Shown here one piece after another: positions 1 through 12,530 of a DNA stretch of 64,000 bases. Below the pieces are notes generated by a model. It saw nothing but the letters and a program-made list of their open reading frames with translations, did not search any database and had not been told where the DNA came from. Origin of the DNA: Tiliqua scincoides (taxonomy: Eukaryota; Chordata; Lepidosauria; Squamata; Scincidae); the NCBI RefSeq assembly GCF_035046505.1, contig NC_089821.1, positions 59,056,256-59,120,255 of the forward strand, in the 5' to 3' direction. Each line of letters begins with the position of its first letter. Within the stretch, counting starts at the first letter, position 1. Made by a program: the position numbers and the translations under genes.

Positions 1-306
1 GGCCTTTTAAAAGGCCTATAAGGCCTATAAAAGGCCTTTTGCAAAGCAAGGCTGGCCTTTCCTTTGCTGCTACTGCTGCATCACAGAAGTGAAAAAACAA
101 GCAGTGGAGGAAGCCCTCATCCCACAGCTCATGTGAGAGGTCAAACAGTCGCCCTCATGCTGAGAGCAGTTGCATCGGGCCAGTGTGGGCTCCAACAAAT
201 CTCTGGAGGGCCAGAGGCTCATTGGAGACTGGGGGCTCCCTGAGGGCCACATTGCAAGGCCTCAAGGGCCGCAAGTGGCCCCAGGGCCGGGGTTTGGGCA
301 CCCCTG
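1..306 (-). mobile_element. hAT-like non-autonomous element, cut by window edge
   Basis: The inner end reads as the reverse complement of the copies at 39949 and 61516 and finishes with the terminal CACCCCTG. The body matches the 39949 copy over the stretch about leucine-tail style GC-rich text (gggctccctgagggcc region) and the AAAGGCC-rich tail. The far end lies outside the window, so its target duplication cannot be checked. It has no coding capacity. Confidence 0.75.
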
Positions 307-576
307 GGTTAGGCTATATTCGTAGCTAGCTTCAATAAAAAAGCAGGGCAGTTGGTTAGCCAATCAAAAAACAGCAGGATGTCTGCATCATTAAGCTCTG
401 GGGATGCAGCAGGAAAAGCTGCTTCCCTTCTGTTAAAAAAATAAAGAAAAGTAAGCAGGTTTCTGCGCAATCGACCAGCTCATTGTCTAAAATAGGGCTG
501 CTTGAATCCCAGCCTGGGAATCAGACAAATTCATTTGCCCAGTGAGCAGACCTTTCTGTTCAGCCTGGGTGACATG

Positions 577-682
577 TGTAGTCCTCCATGATGGGGGGGG
601 GGGGGGAGGAGACAGGACAGGGTCACTCTGGGCAGTTACATCTGCCCAGAGTGTCCCTGTCCCCTGATCACGGAGGACTACA
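577..682. repeat. Hairpin-forming palindromic repeat (MITE-like)
   Basis: Outer arms of 16 bases (577-592 and 667-682) pair with one mismatch. Inner arms (about 616-635 and 642-661, around the words CACTCTGGGCAG and CTGCCCAGAGTG) also pair, around a six-base loop. A run of about 14 G interrupts the left arm. No family name is assigned. Confidence 0.6.
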
Positions 683-1702
683 TGGGCAGAATGGCAAGAT
701 GTGGTCTGAATGAAGACTGCTTTTCCAGTATGTGGTGGTGGTGAGTTTGGCCAATGCTAGTCTAAAAGCACCAGGAGCAGTCATTTTCTAGTTGCTTCAG
801 GAGCCCTGTGCTGAGCTCTCGCCATCTCTGAGTGGGGAAAGAAGATGTGAGTTTTTAAAAAAATTATTGGGGGGGGGGAGAAAGGGTGTGTGTGCTCCAG
901 AGACTGAGCTTTATTTCTGGAGGGGGAGGGGAGTGTTTCAGAGACTGAACATAAGAGGGGAGAGTGAGTGCATATTGCCTCCCCTGGCCTGGAGCTCATT
1001 GCACATCTCTGGAAAGGAATAACTCAGCTTCAGTTAGTTAACCTTTAAGCCCTCTGCAGAGAGGCTCTTGCCACACATGTAAACACAGTGCTGATGTGTA
1101 GGAGATCTCAGCTGCTTCATTAAAGCAAGTTCACCATCTTAAGAGCTTGGCAGCCTCAAAAAACCCCTACACGGACAGCACCAGGCTTCCTAGAAGAGAG
1201 GCCCAATTTGGAGGCACTGCCAGAAGGGAACTGGGGTTTATTCATATGTTCTTTGATGTGGCAGCAAGGATAAACGAGCATGTGTTGTAACCTTGAAAGT
1301 TGCCATATATACACACAAAATCTTGGCAAGAAAAACCAGCCAGCCAGTTGCACTTAGAGAATCTCAGAGGATCATCAATGGGCGTTACAGAAGGGCGCAA
1401 AGGAGAGGTGCATCTGGAGACTACAATAAACAATCATTCCTAAAATAAATTATTGCCACATTTCCAGCATAAGGCTGGGGGAATACAGGACAAGAATGAA
1501 CATTTGCTCATTCTTCCCCCCCCCCCCAACTTGGTTAACTCTCTCTATTCCAGTGTTTCTTACCCAGTGGCACAGGTCCCACCGGTGGAACTTGAGGTGG
1601 TGCTCGCAGGACCCCTGGACATCTGCAGTCTGACAGCAAGACCAGCAATGCATCACAACTAACAGCAGTAGGAGACTCAGCTTGGCAGGCAGAGCACTAA
1701 AG

Positions 1703-2018
1703 CAGGGGTCTCCAAACCCCAGCCCCGGGGCCAGATGCGGCCCGCAGCAAGCCTCTTTCCAGCCCGCGACCAACCTCTTGTCCCCTGAAAGCCTTTGGCC
1801 CACTCAACTGAACATGACCATAACTGTGCTCTGATTGCACCTGGAGGGTGTTCTGAGGGCTAGAGAGGTTGAATGAATGAGTCCATTCATTCATTTATTC
1901 ACTCATCTAAGTTCCATCTCCAATTTATTTAAATTTTATATTTAAATTTTTTTCCGGCCCTCAACACCACGCTAGATATCTGATGCTGCCCTCTGGCCAA
2001 AAAGTTGGGAGACCCCTG
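1703..2018 (+). mobile_element. hAT-like MITE with 8-bp target duplication
   Basis: The element begins CAGGGGTCTCC and ends with GACCCCTG, giving short inverted termini. Flanking 8-mers CACTAAAG (1695-1702) and CTCTAAAG (2019-2026) differ at one base, as expected for an old hAT insertion. The head resembles the copies at 39949 and 61516, but the interior differs. It is non-coding. Confidence 0.8.
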
Positions 2019-2026
2019 CTCTAAAG

Positions 2027-5000
2027 TATGCTTTAGAAAATGCCCTTCTGTCCACCCTGAGCCTCTTTACTGGCGTTTGACATGTCACATCTGGCCTCCC
2101 AACCCAGAAGTAACTGAGGAGGATGACATCACCAGTTATTTCCAGTGGTACTTCAAATATGTGGACCATGTGAAGTGGTATGGTGGAGGACAAATGTAGA
2201 GAAACACTGCTGTGCACGATCTGCCATGCTTATTTGTTGTGCTGCCTGACAACTGTGCAGAAGCAGCAGCTCTAGTTTCCACCACTCTCTCCCTTGAGCA
2301 TCCTCCACATCCAACTCCCAGGAGCTCAAAAGCTCAAATGTGTATAAAGTTTCCCCAGCCTCCTCAGCCTTAAGCCAGGAGAGGCAGACAGAAGCAAATC
2401 GCCACCAGCTCTCCTGCCAGTAGAGCTCAATTTGCTCAAGCTTGCAAAAATACTCCTAACAGAAAATAGTCAGCTACAGCAGATAAGATTTGTCTGCAAG
2501 CCAGACTCTGAGCTGCCAGTGAGGCAGACTCACTTTCAAACTTGTGGCTGTTCTTGGAAAGGTTCCATTTCTGAGTAAAGGGCACAAGCCCCAGCCAGGG
2601 ACATTCCAGCTTCACTTGGTATTCAGTCCAGGGCACAGAGGGCAGGAGAGGCATAAATCTCCCCAACTATATTGACCAAAATGTACATTCAGTTGCAAAG
2701 CAGCTTTCTAGTTACCTTGTGTTTGCTACATTCACACATGGCCCACATTACTCAGGAGGTGCTTTTTAGTGTCATGTGTGAAGGCTCCCAAGACTGAGGT
2801 TGTGTTCTTACTTACGCAGGCTAAGTCACTTTTTGCATTTTTCACATCTAAGAAGAATGCAAAACATATTGGCTAGAAATGTACGTACATCCAACTTAAA
2901 GAGTCTTTATCTTCCTCTTCCATGCTCCTAACATCTGATCCCTTCTCAACCTTGCATGTTACACTGTTGGGATCACAACTGTCAACAGCTTGGCATTTTC
3001 CGACAAGGCTACCATGACCCATTGGTTGGTATCTCATCACCACTTGGTAATCTGCTTTAGATCTATAGCCTTCCTGTTTTCATAAGATCCCCATTTGTTC
3101 TAACCATCTGTTACATCAGACAGGCACTGTTTTTGCTGAACTTATCTTCAGCCCAACAGCAGACAGGTTCCTTTTTGGGGGGTTTTCAGGGGGGGGGAAA
3201 AACAAACGAACAATAGGGCTGCTGACAAGAAGATGAAGTCAAGAAACCAGTAGCAAAGTCTATTTACTTCAACAAGGTATTCCTAATCATAGAGCAATCC
3301 GAAGCTCCAATATAGCAAGTCTCCCTTCTCAGACAAGGATCACAACACAAAACCCTATGTGTCTTTGGAAGTGGGGCATTATTCCTTTTTAAAGCTTCTA
3401 CTTTCCCAATTTGCCTGCTCCAGCCTCTTTCAATTACCATATCTCAGATCTTTACACCTGCCCCATTTCTTGCTAATCTGGAGCTGATAGGTTAGAAGAG
3501 AGTGGGCAAAGAGGTTAGAACAGGTGGATGACACTGCAGGTGCTAGAAGTGAATGAGCGTGAAGTTAAATGTAAAGCCCTCATCTCAGCAGCGGCATACA
3601 AACGGGGGAGCTGCGGGCCCTGGATGCCAAGCTGCATGGCGGTGACGGAGACCTCCTCCCAATTTTGAAAAATCTTGGTATTTTTGAATACCATCATGTT
3701 ATATATCATTCCATGTGTGATTTCATGCAGCATGCAATGAACAAACTGCGTTGAAATATCTACTCTATCAAAAGTTATAATGAAAAAACCAGAAAAGGGA
3801 AACTGCCTTATGTAACAGAAAGTGGATTATACTGGAATTACCACTGGGAATAAATAGCTTGTTGCAAGCATTTCAGAAAACCAAATGTATTCCCCATAAA
3901 TGTATGTATGTTTTGCCTTTCTTCTATATTACAATAAAACTGCTTTTGTATGTATGACAGACCACAAGCCTATTGCATATTATTCCTTCCCTGTTTTGTT
4001 TTGGGTTATGATCTCTAATGTTCACTACATATGTGAAACCTATTATATATAAATTCAATAAAAGAAAGTGTTACTGTCTATGCTTCTCTGGCCATTATTA
4101 TTCATTCATATCATGACTATTACTGAAAATAATTTTGTCATGGGGAGGGTGCCAAAAATTTATGGGCTGTGAGTGTCAAATGACACTACTGCATCTCAGC
4201 CCTGTGAACAGCAAGGACTCACACAAACCCAACCATAAAAAGGCGGAGACAGACATTAGGTGGTGTTGTCATAGAAAGCCTCCCTCCCATTCCAGTATAA
4301 CCCGAAGTCTTGGAGTGGGTTCCAGAGTGCATTTCATACTATTTAAAGTTATAAATCTTGCTAGAAAGATACCTGATGGGACTGAATTCCTGTAACTACA
4401 GGAGACTATAGACCCGCATCTGGTGCAGGGGTATCTTCTTACCGAACGGATGTGTGAGAACACTTAAAAAAGAAAAAGCATAACCGATGAGCAGTGGTAA
4501 TGAACATTAACTGATGGGTGGAAGGATTCTCAAGTCATGTAACTACTTTTAACATGAATTTGATATTTTGGCCCAAGAGACCATGAAGAATGTGATGCTG
4601 TCATATTGCAGCACCACTGGACCTCTGTGCCAGGGTCTCTATAAACCAGCTCAGTGCTTAAAATTGGGTTGGAAAGCAAGTAAGGAGACCTTAATGAAGT
4701 CCATAAGCCCTAGGTTCCCCTCTCCCCCCCAAAACCCTGTAAACTTATAAAAACAGTAGCTAGGGAGGGCATCACAAGAAGTAGAGGCCTGATCTAGCAC
4801 ATGAGAAAAAAGGGGGCATTGCTACAATCATGCAAAATATTACTCCATGACTGAAGATTCTACAGTCAAGTCAGAGGCAGAAGGTGTCCACCTTTAAAAG
4901 GCACCTGCAGGAGAAGGAAAGCCAGCATGAACATACAGATGCAAGAACAGAATCACTCAGCCAACTGCTCTTCCACCCATCCCTTCCAACTGAGGGTTGA

Positions 5001-8000
5001 TCTTCCATTATCTCTTTTCCCCCCTAATACTAGAGAAACTCATCACTAAGAACAATCTAGTCCCAGGTCAGATACTCCCTCTGAACCTGACAAAGAATAA
5101 GCCAGTATCACGAAGTTTTACACTGGATGGGATCATTTTATGGTAGTAAAGTTCTCAGATAAACACAAAGTTCTCCTTTGAAAATAAGTAAACAGCAGCT
5201 CTGCCTTTGCCAGTCATCATTGTTAAACAGCATGTTTGGCATTTCCAAAAGGAAAATCATAATTTCCTAAAAATTAAAGCACTGCCAACAAACTACTTTG
5301 CTTAGGTGGGTTTGCAACACCAACCCTTCTGAGAAGAACCAATATCATATTTCCTAAATGAAAATATAATGAAAAGACGACACTTGTTAAAAAGGCCATA
5401 CTGGCATACCATGCTGACAGATCTGCAAACACACACTGGAGTAGGTAAGCTGCAGCTGCTGCACAGCCACACAGGGAGTTAGTTAGGATTGGGCCGTTGG
5501 CCACAATTCACTTTCTTTAGATCTACCTATGAGAGGGGTCTCTATTATAATTGATCAAAGAATAACTCCAGATATTTCTCTATTATTAAAAATCTGTTAT
5601 GAAGGGAGGCTGGCATATTTATCCCCAGCATCTACAGTCTAACAGAGTGGAGCATACAGACTTGGAGGTGCATGGATTGGGATGCCATAACAGTGGTTTG
5701 ATTCAGCCTCATGGTCCAATGCTGGATGGGTAAGTTTGAAGAAGTATTGACCCTCCAATCATAAACTTTAAAAATGCAGAAGCATTAAGAGAGGGTATAG
5801 CAGCTCCACCTTGCTCTACTCCTTCTCTTCACCAACCCTCCTTGCTATGTTATAAAAGAGACCATGCATGTGGCAGGAGGCAGACAAGAGGTGGGCAAAG
5901 GAACCACTGGGGAAGCAGAACAGGAGGTATTGAATTCTCTTTTGCCACTTCAGCCTGCAGAGGAACCGGCATGGCCTCCAGGTTGACAGCTGGTAATCTA
6001 AGGATCCTTGGTCTACACCTCCCTAGAAAACCCTGCCTCACAAACCAGAGAACTAACAGCAACAACTAAAGTCACACGTCTTTGGGAAAACAAACTTTTT
6101 GCTATCATTTATTTGGGAAACAAAGCAGCTCTGCAGTCATCAGGCATTCACATGACTATTGTCTCATTGAATGGTTTCAAAGGGATATTCCTCATGGGTG
6201 TTGAGAAATGGTGTGTACTGTACTGTACCAGAACAGTTTGTTCTTGTTTCCCCATTGCAGGTCTTTCTGCATTAATAGCTCCACCTTCTCCTCCTCTGGA
6301 GATTCTGTGGGAGAAGGAGAAGGGAGGAGCTGGCTAAGTGTTTTTATGATTCTCCTTGTTCTATGTTTAATATGGAATGTAAACACCATACTCTGTAACC
6401 CCTTCTTGCTTTCCTATGCAATGAGCTACCCATTTAATCAGAAAGGGCCTGTGCAAACACTTGAAATACAGGCCTACGCAAGCAAATAGTTCTGAGAAAA
6501 AGGGTTCTTAGAAAGCCTGGCTAAGAGCCATCACCCAAGTTTATTTCATTTCAGGTTCAACCATATGTGTCCAATCTCAGAGAGTATAAAATTAACTAAC
6601 CCAAGGTTACTGTAGCAACACGATTGTAGCACTTTCAGGGTCATGCATGGCTTGCAGGGAATTAAAGCTTGTCCTTTGACAAACTGAAAATTTTACAATG
6701 TGGTTGTCTAGAGGAGCATTTGTCACTTGAAGTTAACATCTGGAAAAATGACATTAGATGCAATCAAACATTTTGGCAAATTGCTACATGCCTTAGGATA
6801 CTGAAGAGTGCTAATTATCATCACAGGGCCCAATCCAACGTTCCAACACCCTTGCAGCTGTGCCAAAGAGGCATCCTGTGGAAAGGGGGGCACTCACAGA
6901 GGCCTCCACATGGTAAGAGAACAATTGTCCCCTTACCTTGGGACTGCATCAGCACTGGAAAGTTGGATAGGATTGGGTTCAAAGACGTTCTATTTCATCA
7001 GGTTCACACACTGTAAAGGATCAGAATTCACATCTAACTCAAATCACAAAAGTTCTTGATAGATTAGGAAACCCAAACATTAACAAGCACAGCCCTGAAC
7101 TATCAGTACAAGTTTTCAGAATGTCTCTTGAAACAACTCAGGACAGAGTTGAAAATAGGCGAGGTGATAATTCAGGCTTGATTACTTGGCAAAAAATTTT
7201 CACCCTGTAGGCAAGTATCTACAGTAATTGTGAAATTGTATACATCTGACGAAGGGAATGTTTAACATCCCAATTTTTTATACTTCAGTCTCAAACACAT
7301 GCACAGGTAAGAGATACAACATCTTGCAGTCAGGCAAGATGAAAAGCACTGTTTGGTTCCTTCCTTAAGACCTAATCCTATCCAACTTTCCTGAGCCAAT
7401 GTGCTGCATCCTGCTGTGGACGGGCAGCCAAAAAGGCATCCTCAAGGTAAGGAAACCAGAGTTGCATGGTGGTTGCATCAGTGATGGAAAGTTAGTTAGG
7501 ATTGGGCATTCAATCTTTTATAAGAAAAATCCATCCAGAGGCATCTATTGAGTACTGTGGTTTCAGCAACTGAGCAGCAGTTGTTAAAGTTAGGGGGAAG
7601 GGGAAGTATCACCATCTATTACTGTGTGTAAAATTCACATTCCAGCACCATTTCTCTATTTTGTAAGCCTTATTTCCGTTCTTGATTATGAGCTATACGA
7701 GTTGTTTTGAAAGAAATAGCAGTATTTTTGTTTGAGGAGGGAGCGTTTAAGAGGGTCCTTTTTGCTCATTTGCATCACCTAATGTTGCATTTATTTAATC
7801 TTTTTTAATGAAGCCTCAGCTTACAAGGATCTCCCTTACCAAGACTTATTGTATTTTATCAGGATTGCTATGATCAAAAATACCAAAGTTTATTAATAAC
7901 AAAGACCAGAAAAAGACCTCTTATAAATCTTTTCCTACTGAAATGTACAGTAGATGACCACACAAATTTTGAACTGCAAATTGCTTCCAGTTTCATACAA

Positions 8001-9725
8001 CTATGTGGTTAGCATGCAAAGCTGTGTGACTCAATGGAGGAGCTTTCTTACTGAAGACTTTTATTCAGGTAAGTGGTCAGCCACAGACTTCTGTAAGACA
8101 CTATAAAAAGCTGAAGCAGCAGCAGGCTGCAGGAGAAGATCACTATGAAGCAATGTACACTTAACATGCTGCACCAACAGAGAAAAGGATCAACGTAATG
8201 ATGTATGAGGAGAGGTTTTTCCATCCTTTTGCCAAAAGGAAGTAATAGCTACAAACTGAGATTTTAAAGCCAGCAGCAGCATTAAAATTGAACTTCGGGA
8301 GTTTTGCAACTTATAATTTAAGGTCAACCCACCACATACATCACTGATACTTTAAAAACAGAGATGTTACCATCATGGCAGCTCTATTTCACAACTAGTT
8401 CAGCACCTACCAACTGCTGGGTTGATCAGAGGTCACCGAATCCATGAATGCAAAATTCAACTCCTTAACAGAAGATGCACATGGGTGAAGGGAGCTGAAC
8501 GTTCCCCAGCATGAGCTTCATCACTTCATGCACTTTTCCCTCCAGTTTACATCACTTCAGGTATGAGTGAAAGGTCAAGAGAAATATTGGTTGCTCCGAA
8601 CACCCAAAACAAGATGAACTTACTGAGTAGAAAGGTGGGATTTGGGATCTCTGTCCTTATTAGAACTCCCACACCTGTAGAACTTCTACACATTCACAAT
8701 TACTGTGGATCAGAAAGCATGCCAAAGTTGAATATGCTAACTATATACAGAGCCAGTGAAATGTTGGTGGCGATTTTAGGAATGTTGCTTCAAGCATGCC
8801 AAAGTTGAATATGCCTTACAGAGGAGTAAAGGGATTTAAAACACCCTTCCCACCCACCCACCCCCCGAAGCCTCCCAATCCACAAACACCCACCTTTGCG
8901 GGATACAGCACACTCCAGGATAGATGCATCAATGAGGGGGAAAGATAGGATTAGTCTGTCTGTAGTTCAAGAGCCACTTTTCCTTATAGCAACTAAAGCA
9001 CGTGCGCCCAAAATTTTTAATTCCATGAAAAATGTGCATGTTCTCCTTTTGGGAAGTTCGGCTGTCACAACATATGCCAAGAGAACGTGTGGGTCATCAG
9101 TGGCATCGAGAGGTGACAGGCAGAATCTAGATATCCTAACCACAATAGTCGCAGATATCCCTTAAGCCAGGATCTAAGCCCCATTACACTTTGAGTAAGT
9201 ACAGTAGCTACTCTGTGTGTAAGTTGACCGTGACACCGATTATCTCAATAGCAAAGACTAAACAGCTTTCCTATCTCTTCAAGGGAAACAGGCCATGCCA
9301 CATCATCTTGCAGGAGAATGGAGACACCCCAAAGGTGAGTCATACATGGCTTTGTGATAATGTTCTTGGTGGCAATGAAAAATTGACCCTTAAAAAAATG
9401 CACTGTAGAATTTCTGCTTCCAGACACCTAGAAGAGTCGTCTAACAGATTTCTTCATTTGCTCCACTACTATTGAATATGACAAGTAACAAGATACTTGT
9501 CTCTAATGAGAATGTGTGACAGTGGGAAGGAAATTGCTGATGCAATTTCTTATCAGCTTGTGAAGGAAATTCAGTGGCACAGTTGGGGTGTGTGGAATGT
9601 GCCCTAAGCTAGCAGCCTTCAACTATTTCAGACCAAGGTCTAGTTTAAAGCACAGTAGTAATTATTTATATACAACATATATTTCTTTTTCCGCTCTCCT
9701 AAAGACAGAAAACAAACACTAATCA
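2027..9725. other. No exon seen; presumed PNPLA2 intron
   Basis: This is low-GC sequence with short, scattered reading frames and no family resemblance. Recognisable repeats are an unnamed repeat at about 3655-3840 and degraded copies of the palindromic MITE at about 6828-6980 and 7370-7506. I saw no conserved PNPLA2 exon on the minus strand, no RNA gene and no promoter. Confidence 0.5.
3655..3840. repeat. Unnamed dispersed repeat, copy 1
   Basis: The stretch shares ordered words with 10480-10625: an AATTTTGAAAA-like start, ATTTCATGCAG, a GTTGAAATATCT / GTCAAAATGTCT block, AACCAGAAAAG and CTGCCTTATGTAACA. The two copies differ by many substitutions and short indels, so the family is old. No ends were defined. 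Confidence 0.5.
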
Positions 9726-10028
9726 TTAGAATATTAGAAGAGGCTTGCTGGATCAAGCCAAAGGCCGATTTAGTCCAGCATCCTGTTTCCCAGAATGGCC
9801 TGCTTGTTGCCTCTTAGAAAACCATAAGCAAGGGTTTGAAGGCATACCCCTCTGTTCCTGTGGCTGCAATGCATTTGGTATTCAGAAGTATGCAGCCTCT
9901 GAACCTGGAGGAAGCACACAACCATAATGACTCATAGTCAAGGATAACACTTGTCTACTACGAATTTTTCCACTTCCCTTTTAAAGCCATCTTAGCCTAT
10001 GGTCCTCACCACATTCTGTGGAAGTAAA
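9726..10028 (-). mobile_element. CR1-type LINE 3' end
   Basis: Read on the minus strand it ends with the CR1-like tail (…GGATGCTGGACTAAATCGG, then CTTGATCCAGCAAGCC and a short TCTAAT repeat). Upstream is the usual 3' region with AAGTGGAAAAATTCG. It is a 5'-truncated copy with no intact reading frame. Confidence 0.75.
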
Positions 10029-10244
10029 TCAAAACAGGAAATGCTGGCAATGCCAGTTTCGCAAACCAGGGGGGCATAACTCATTTCTGGATCCTGACCT
10101 AGTGTTGGTGCTGTATGATATTACTCAGATATAGAACCCAATAGCCTCTCAGCATGACCAAGAGGCATGCTGGTTACACAGCTATATGACACTTCCATGA
10201 TCAGAGGCAGTGCACCACTGAACACTAATTGCTGAGAAGTAACA

Positions 10245-10372
10245 GCAAGGAAGGACCATTGCACTTTGTGCCCTGCCTGTGGGCTTCCCAGAGGCATCTG
10301 GTTGGCTTCCAGGGAAACAGGATGGTAACACAGACCAACCTTTTGTGTGATCCAGCAGGACTCTCATTTTGG
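10245..10372 (+). mobile_element. CR1-type LINE 3' fragment
   Basis: The words CCTGTGGGCTTCCCAGAGG, GGTTGGCTTCCAGGGAAACA and GATCCAGCAGGACTCTCA, in that order, are the terminal part of the CR1-like family also seen at 9726, 43690, 52200 and 62832. It lies in the opposite orientation to the neighbouring copy at 9726. Confidence 0.7.
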
Positions 10373-10479
10373 TGTTAAGATGGCCTAATGCTTTCTCTTT
10401 CTATGCCACTGTACAATATGTAGTCTAGACATTATTCAGTTTGTCTATATGCAAACCACACTGGGCAACATCACTAGTG

Positions 10480-10625
10480 GTCAAAATTTTGGAAAGCTTT
10501 TGAAAAACAGTAATTTCATGCAGAATGTAATGAAACATGTCAAAATGTCTGTATTCTACTGAAAGTCATGGCTAATTAACCAGAAAAGAAAACACAACTG
10601 CCTTATGTAACAAAAAGTGATTTTC
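10480..10625. repeat. Unnamed dispersed repeat, copy 2
   Basis: This is the second copy of the repeat described at 3655-3840, in the same orientation, with the shared CTGCCTTATGTAACA block near its right end. Confidence 0.5.
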
Positions 10626-11072
10626 TTAACTCAAAACTGACCAATGAGACCAATCCATGAACAAACTAGGTGGTGTTATGACACAACAGGAAACCAATAA
10701 GGTGTCAGTATGAGTCAGCTCTCATTTCCAATTACCAGAGCCTACTAGAACTGTTGTCCAGTTGTGCAAGTGTCATCAAGTTGATCACTGGTTTTTAATT
10801 GGTTACTGATTTGTTGGGTCACCTGTAAAGTTATATAGTAAAATAAATAAAGTTAATGGGGGTTACACCAACCCTAGTGATGCTACTTCAGCTTGTGCAT
10901 ATATTATTATTTATTCTCTATGTTCCAATACGGGAGAGGTCCAACATGGGGGTGATGCAAAGAGACCTTGCACTGGATGACACAAATCCTAGTGACACCT
11001 CTGCTGTTATTGCAACTAGTTTCTCCAGAGCAGCCTTTAGATAACTGTTAGATGTCAGAACACTTGCACCAA

Positions 11073-11335
11073 TTATTATTATTAACAGTATTTATATACT
11101 GCTTTTCAACAAAAAAGTTCACAAAGCAGTTTACAGAGAAAAACAAATAACTAATGGCTCTAATGGCTCCCTGTCCCAAAAGGGCTCACAATCTATAAAG
11201 ATGCAAAAGAACACCAGCAGACAGTCACTAGAAAAGACACTTCTTGTTTGTGCTGGAGTGAGGCAGGCCAGTTACTCCCCCCCCCCCCGCTAAAAAGAGG
11301 AGCACCCACTTGAAGAAAGTGCCTCTACCCGGTTA
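11073..11335 (-). mobile_element. L2-like LINE or SINE 3' tail
   Basis: On the minus strand the sequence carries TTGTGAGCCCTTTTGGGACA, then AACTTTTTTGTTGAAAAGC, AGTATATAAATACTG and a short TAATAATAATAAT tail, the usual 3' end of an L2-like element. A 50-base piece of the same tail is at about 20412-20465 and a diverged plus-strand copy at 50565-50690. Confidence 0.65.
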
Positions 11336-12357
11336 GCAGAGGTTATTAAGAACACCAATGTTCTTAATATGCTCACAGTGTTCCGTTTGTTTTTGTTTTG
11401 GTTCTTGCTGTCAGCAAATGTACTAATAAAGAGGCAGGAGGCAATCTCTCGAAGCTAAAATAGAGGTACACTGCTGACAGGTTTAGAGAGAGTCCATTGC
11501 AGCAAACAGCACCTTTAAGGGCAAATGGCAACTTTGGGAGGCATTGGGAAGAGGGGGCTTTGACACTTCCCACATGCTACAGTCTAGACTGGGCCCTTCA
11601 CAGTTATTTCAAAAGGAAAAATAAGTGTGAGAAGTGTGTATCATCTGGTTTAACCTTTGAAAGTCCTTGCCTACAGAGAAATCCAACTTGCCCCAACAAG
11701 AAAGCCTGCCTTGCAAATTGTGATCTCAGGGGGCACAGCCAAGAGTAGAGGAGATCCCTTCTTCCCTTTCCAAATCAGACTCCATCAGAGTAAGCTAAAC
11801 ACTACATAACAGCATGGCATAAAGATCTGTTTTCCTAGTTGGTTTCATATATTCTCTTTCTTTACCTCTGTCACCCTTATGCTGTTTGCCCTTCCATAGA
11901 ATGCTTACATATTAAGACTTAAGGTTTACAGTTTAACTTTGCCCCATTTATACTGGGTTGTTCAAGGCAAGCTGCCAATGATGAACTAAAGAATTTTTAT
12001 TTCCATTATCTCTCTTGGGTAATATCACTCACAAGCAAGGGCAGAGCTGTTCAGTCCAAAGCCTCAATTTTTCCATACAGGCTTGGTTAAGCCACAGGCA
12101 TACTACAGCCTGTTGGATGCAGCAATATCTAATGGTGGAGCTTTCCCACCAGGAAACTTGTAAGAGAATCTTCAGCTTCCCAGAAATCAGGCCTTGAGGG
12201 AAAAGTTGCAAGGTTCAAATCTGCATGGCACACAAACAACTACCAGCAAGAGTCCCACTGAGAAGAGGAACGTAAGCTGCTATAGTGGCAAAAAAGACTA
12301 GATTACAATTTTGCCATACACAAATGCAATTCTGCATGTATAAAATTTATTTGGGAG

Positions 12358-12530
12358 GGGCTGTAGTGTGGGGTAATGGAGCACATGCAGATGGTTCCAG
12401 ATTCAATCAACTCCAAGCACAGGTGGAATAAAGTCCCATCTGACACCCTCGATAGCCCGATACTCAGGACAGACAGTACTGGAGATCAACCAATGGTTCA
12501 ACTTGGTAGATGGCAGCTTCATTTGTGAAC
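12358..12530 (+). mobile_element. tRNA-derived SINE, diverged
   Basis: The head contains a degraded Pol III B-box (GGTTCCAGATTCAATC) and an A-box-like start (TAATGGAGCACATGC). The body continues with ACACCCTCGATAGCC and the terminal words ACCAATGGTTCAACTTGG and GGCAGCTTCAT. This order matches a common lizard tRNA-SINE that I know by sequence, not by certain name. There are many substitutions, so the copy is old. Confidence 0.65.

Noticed and set aside
592-606. Homopolymer G runs here and at about 34476-34489, as G-quadruplex sites
   Set aside because: Single uninterrupted runs in repeats may be assembly- or slippage-prone. There is no evidence of function.
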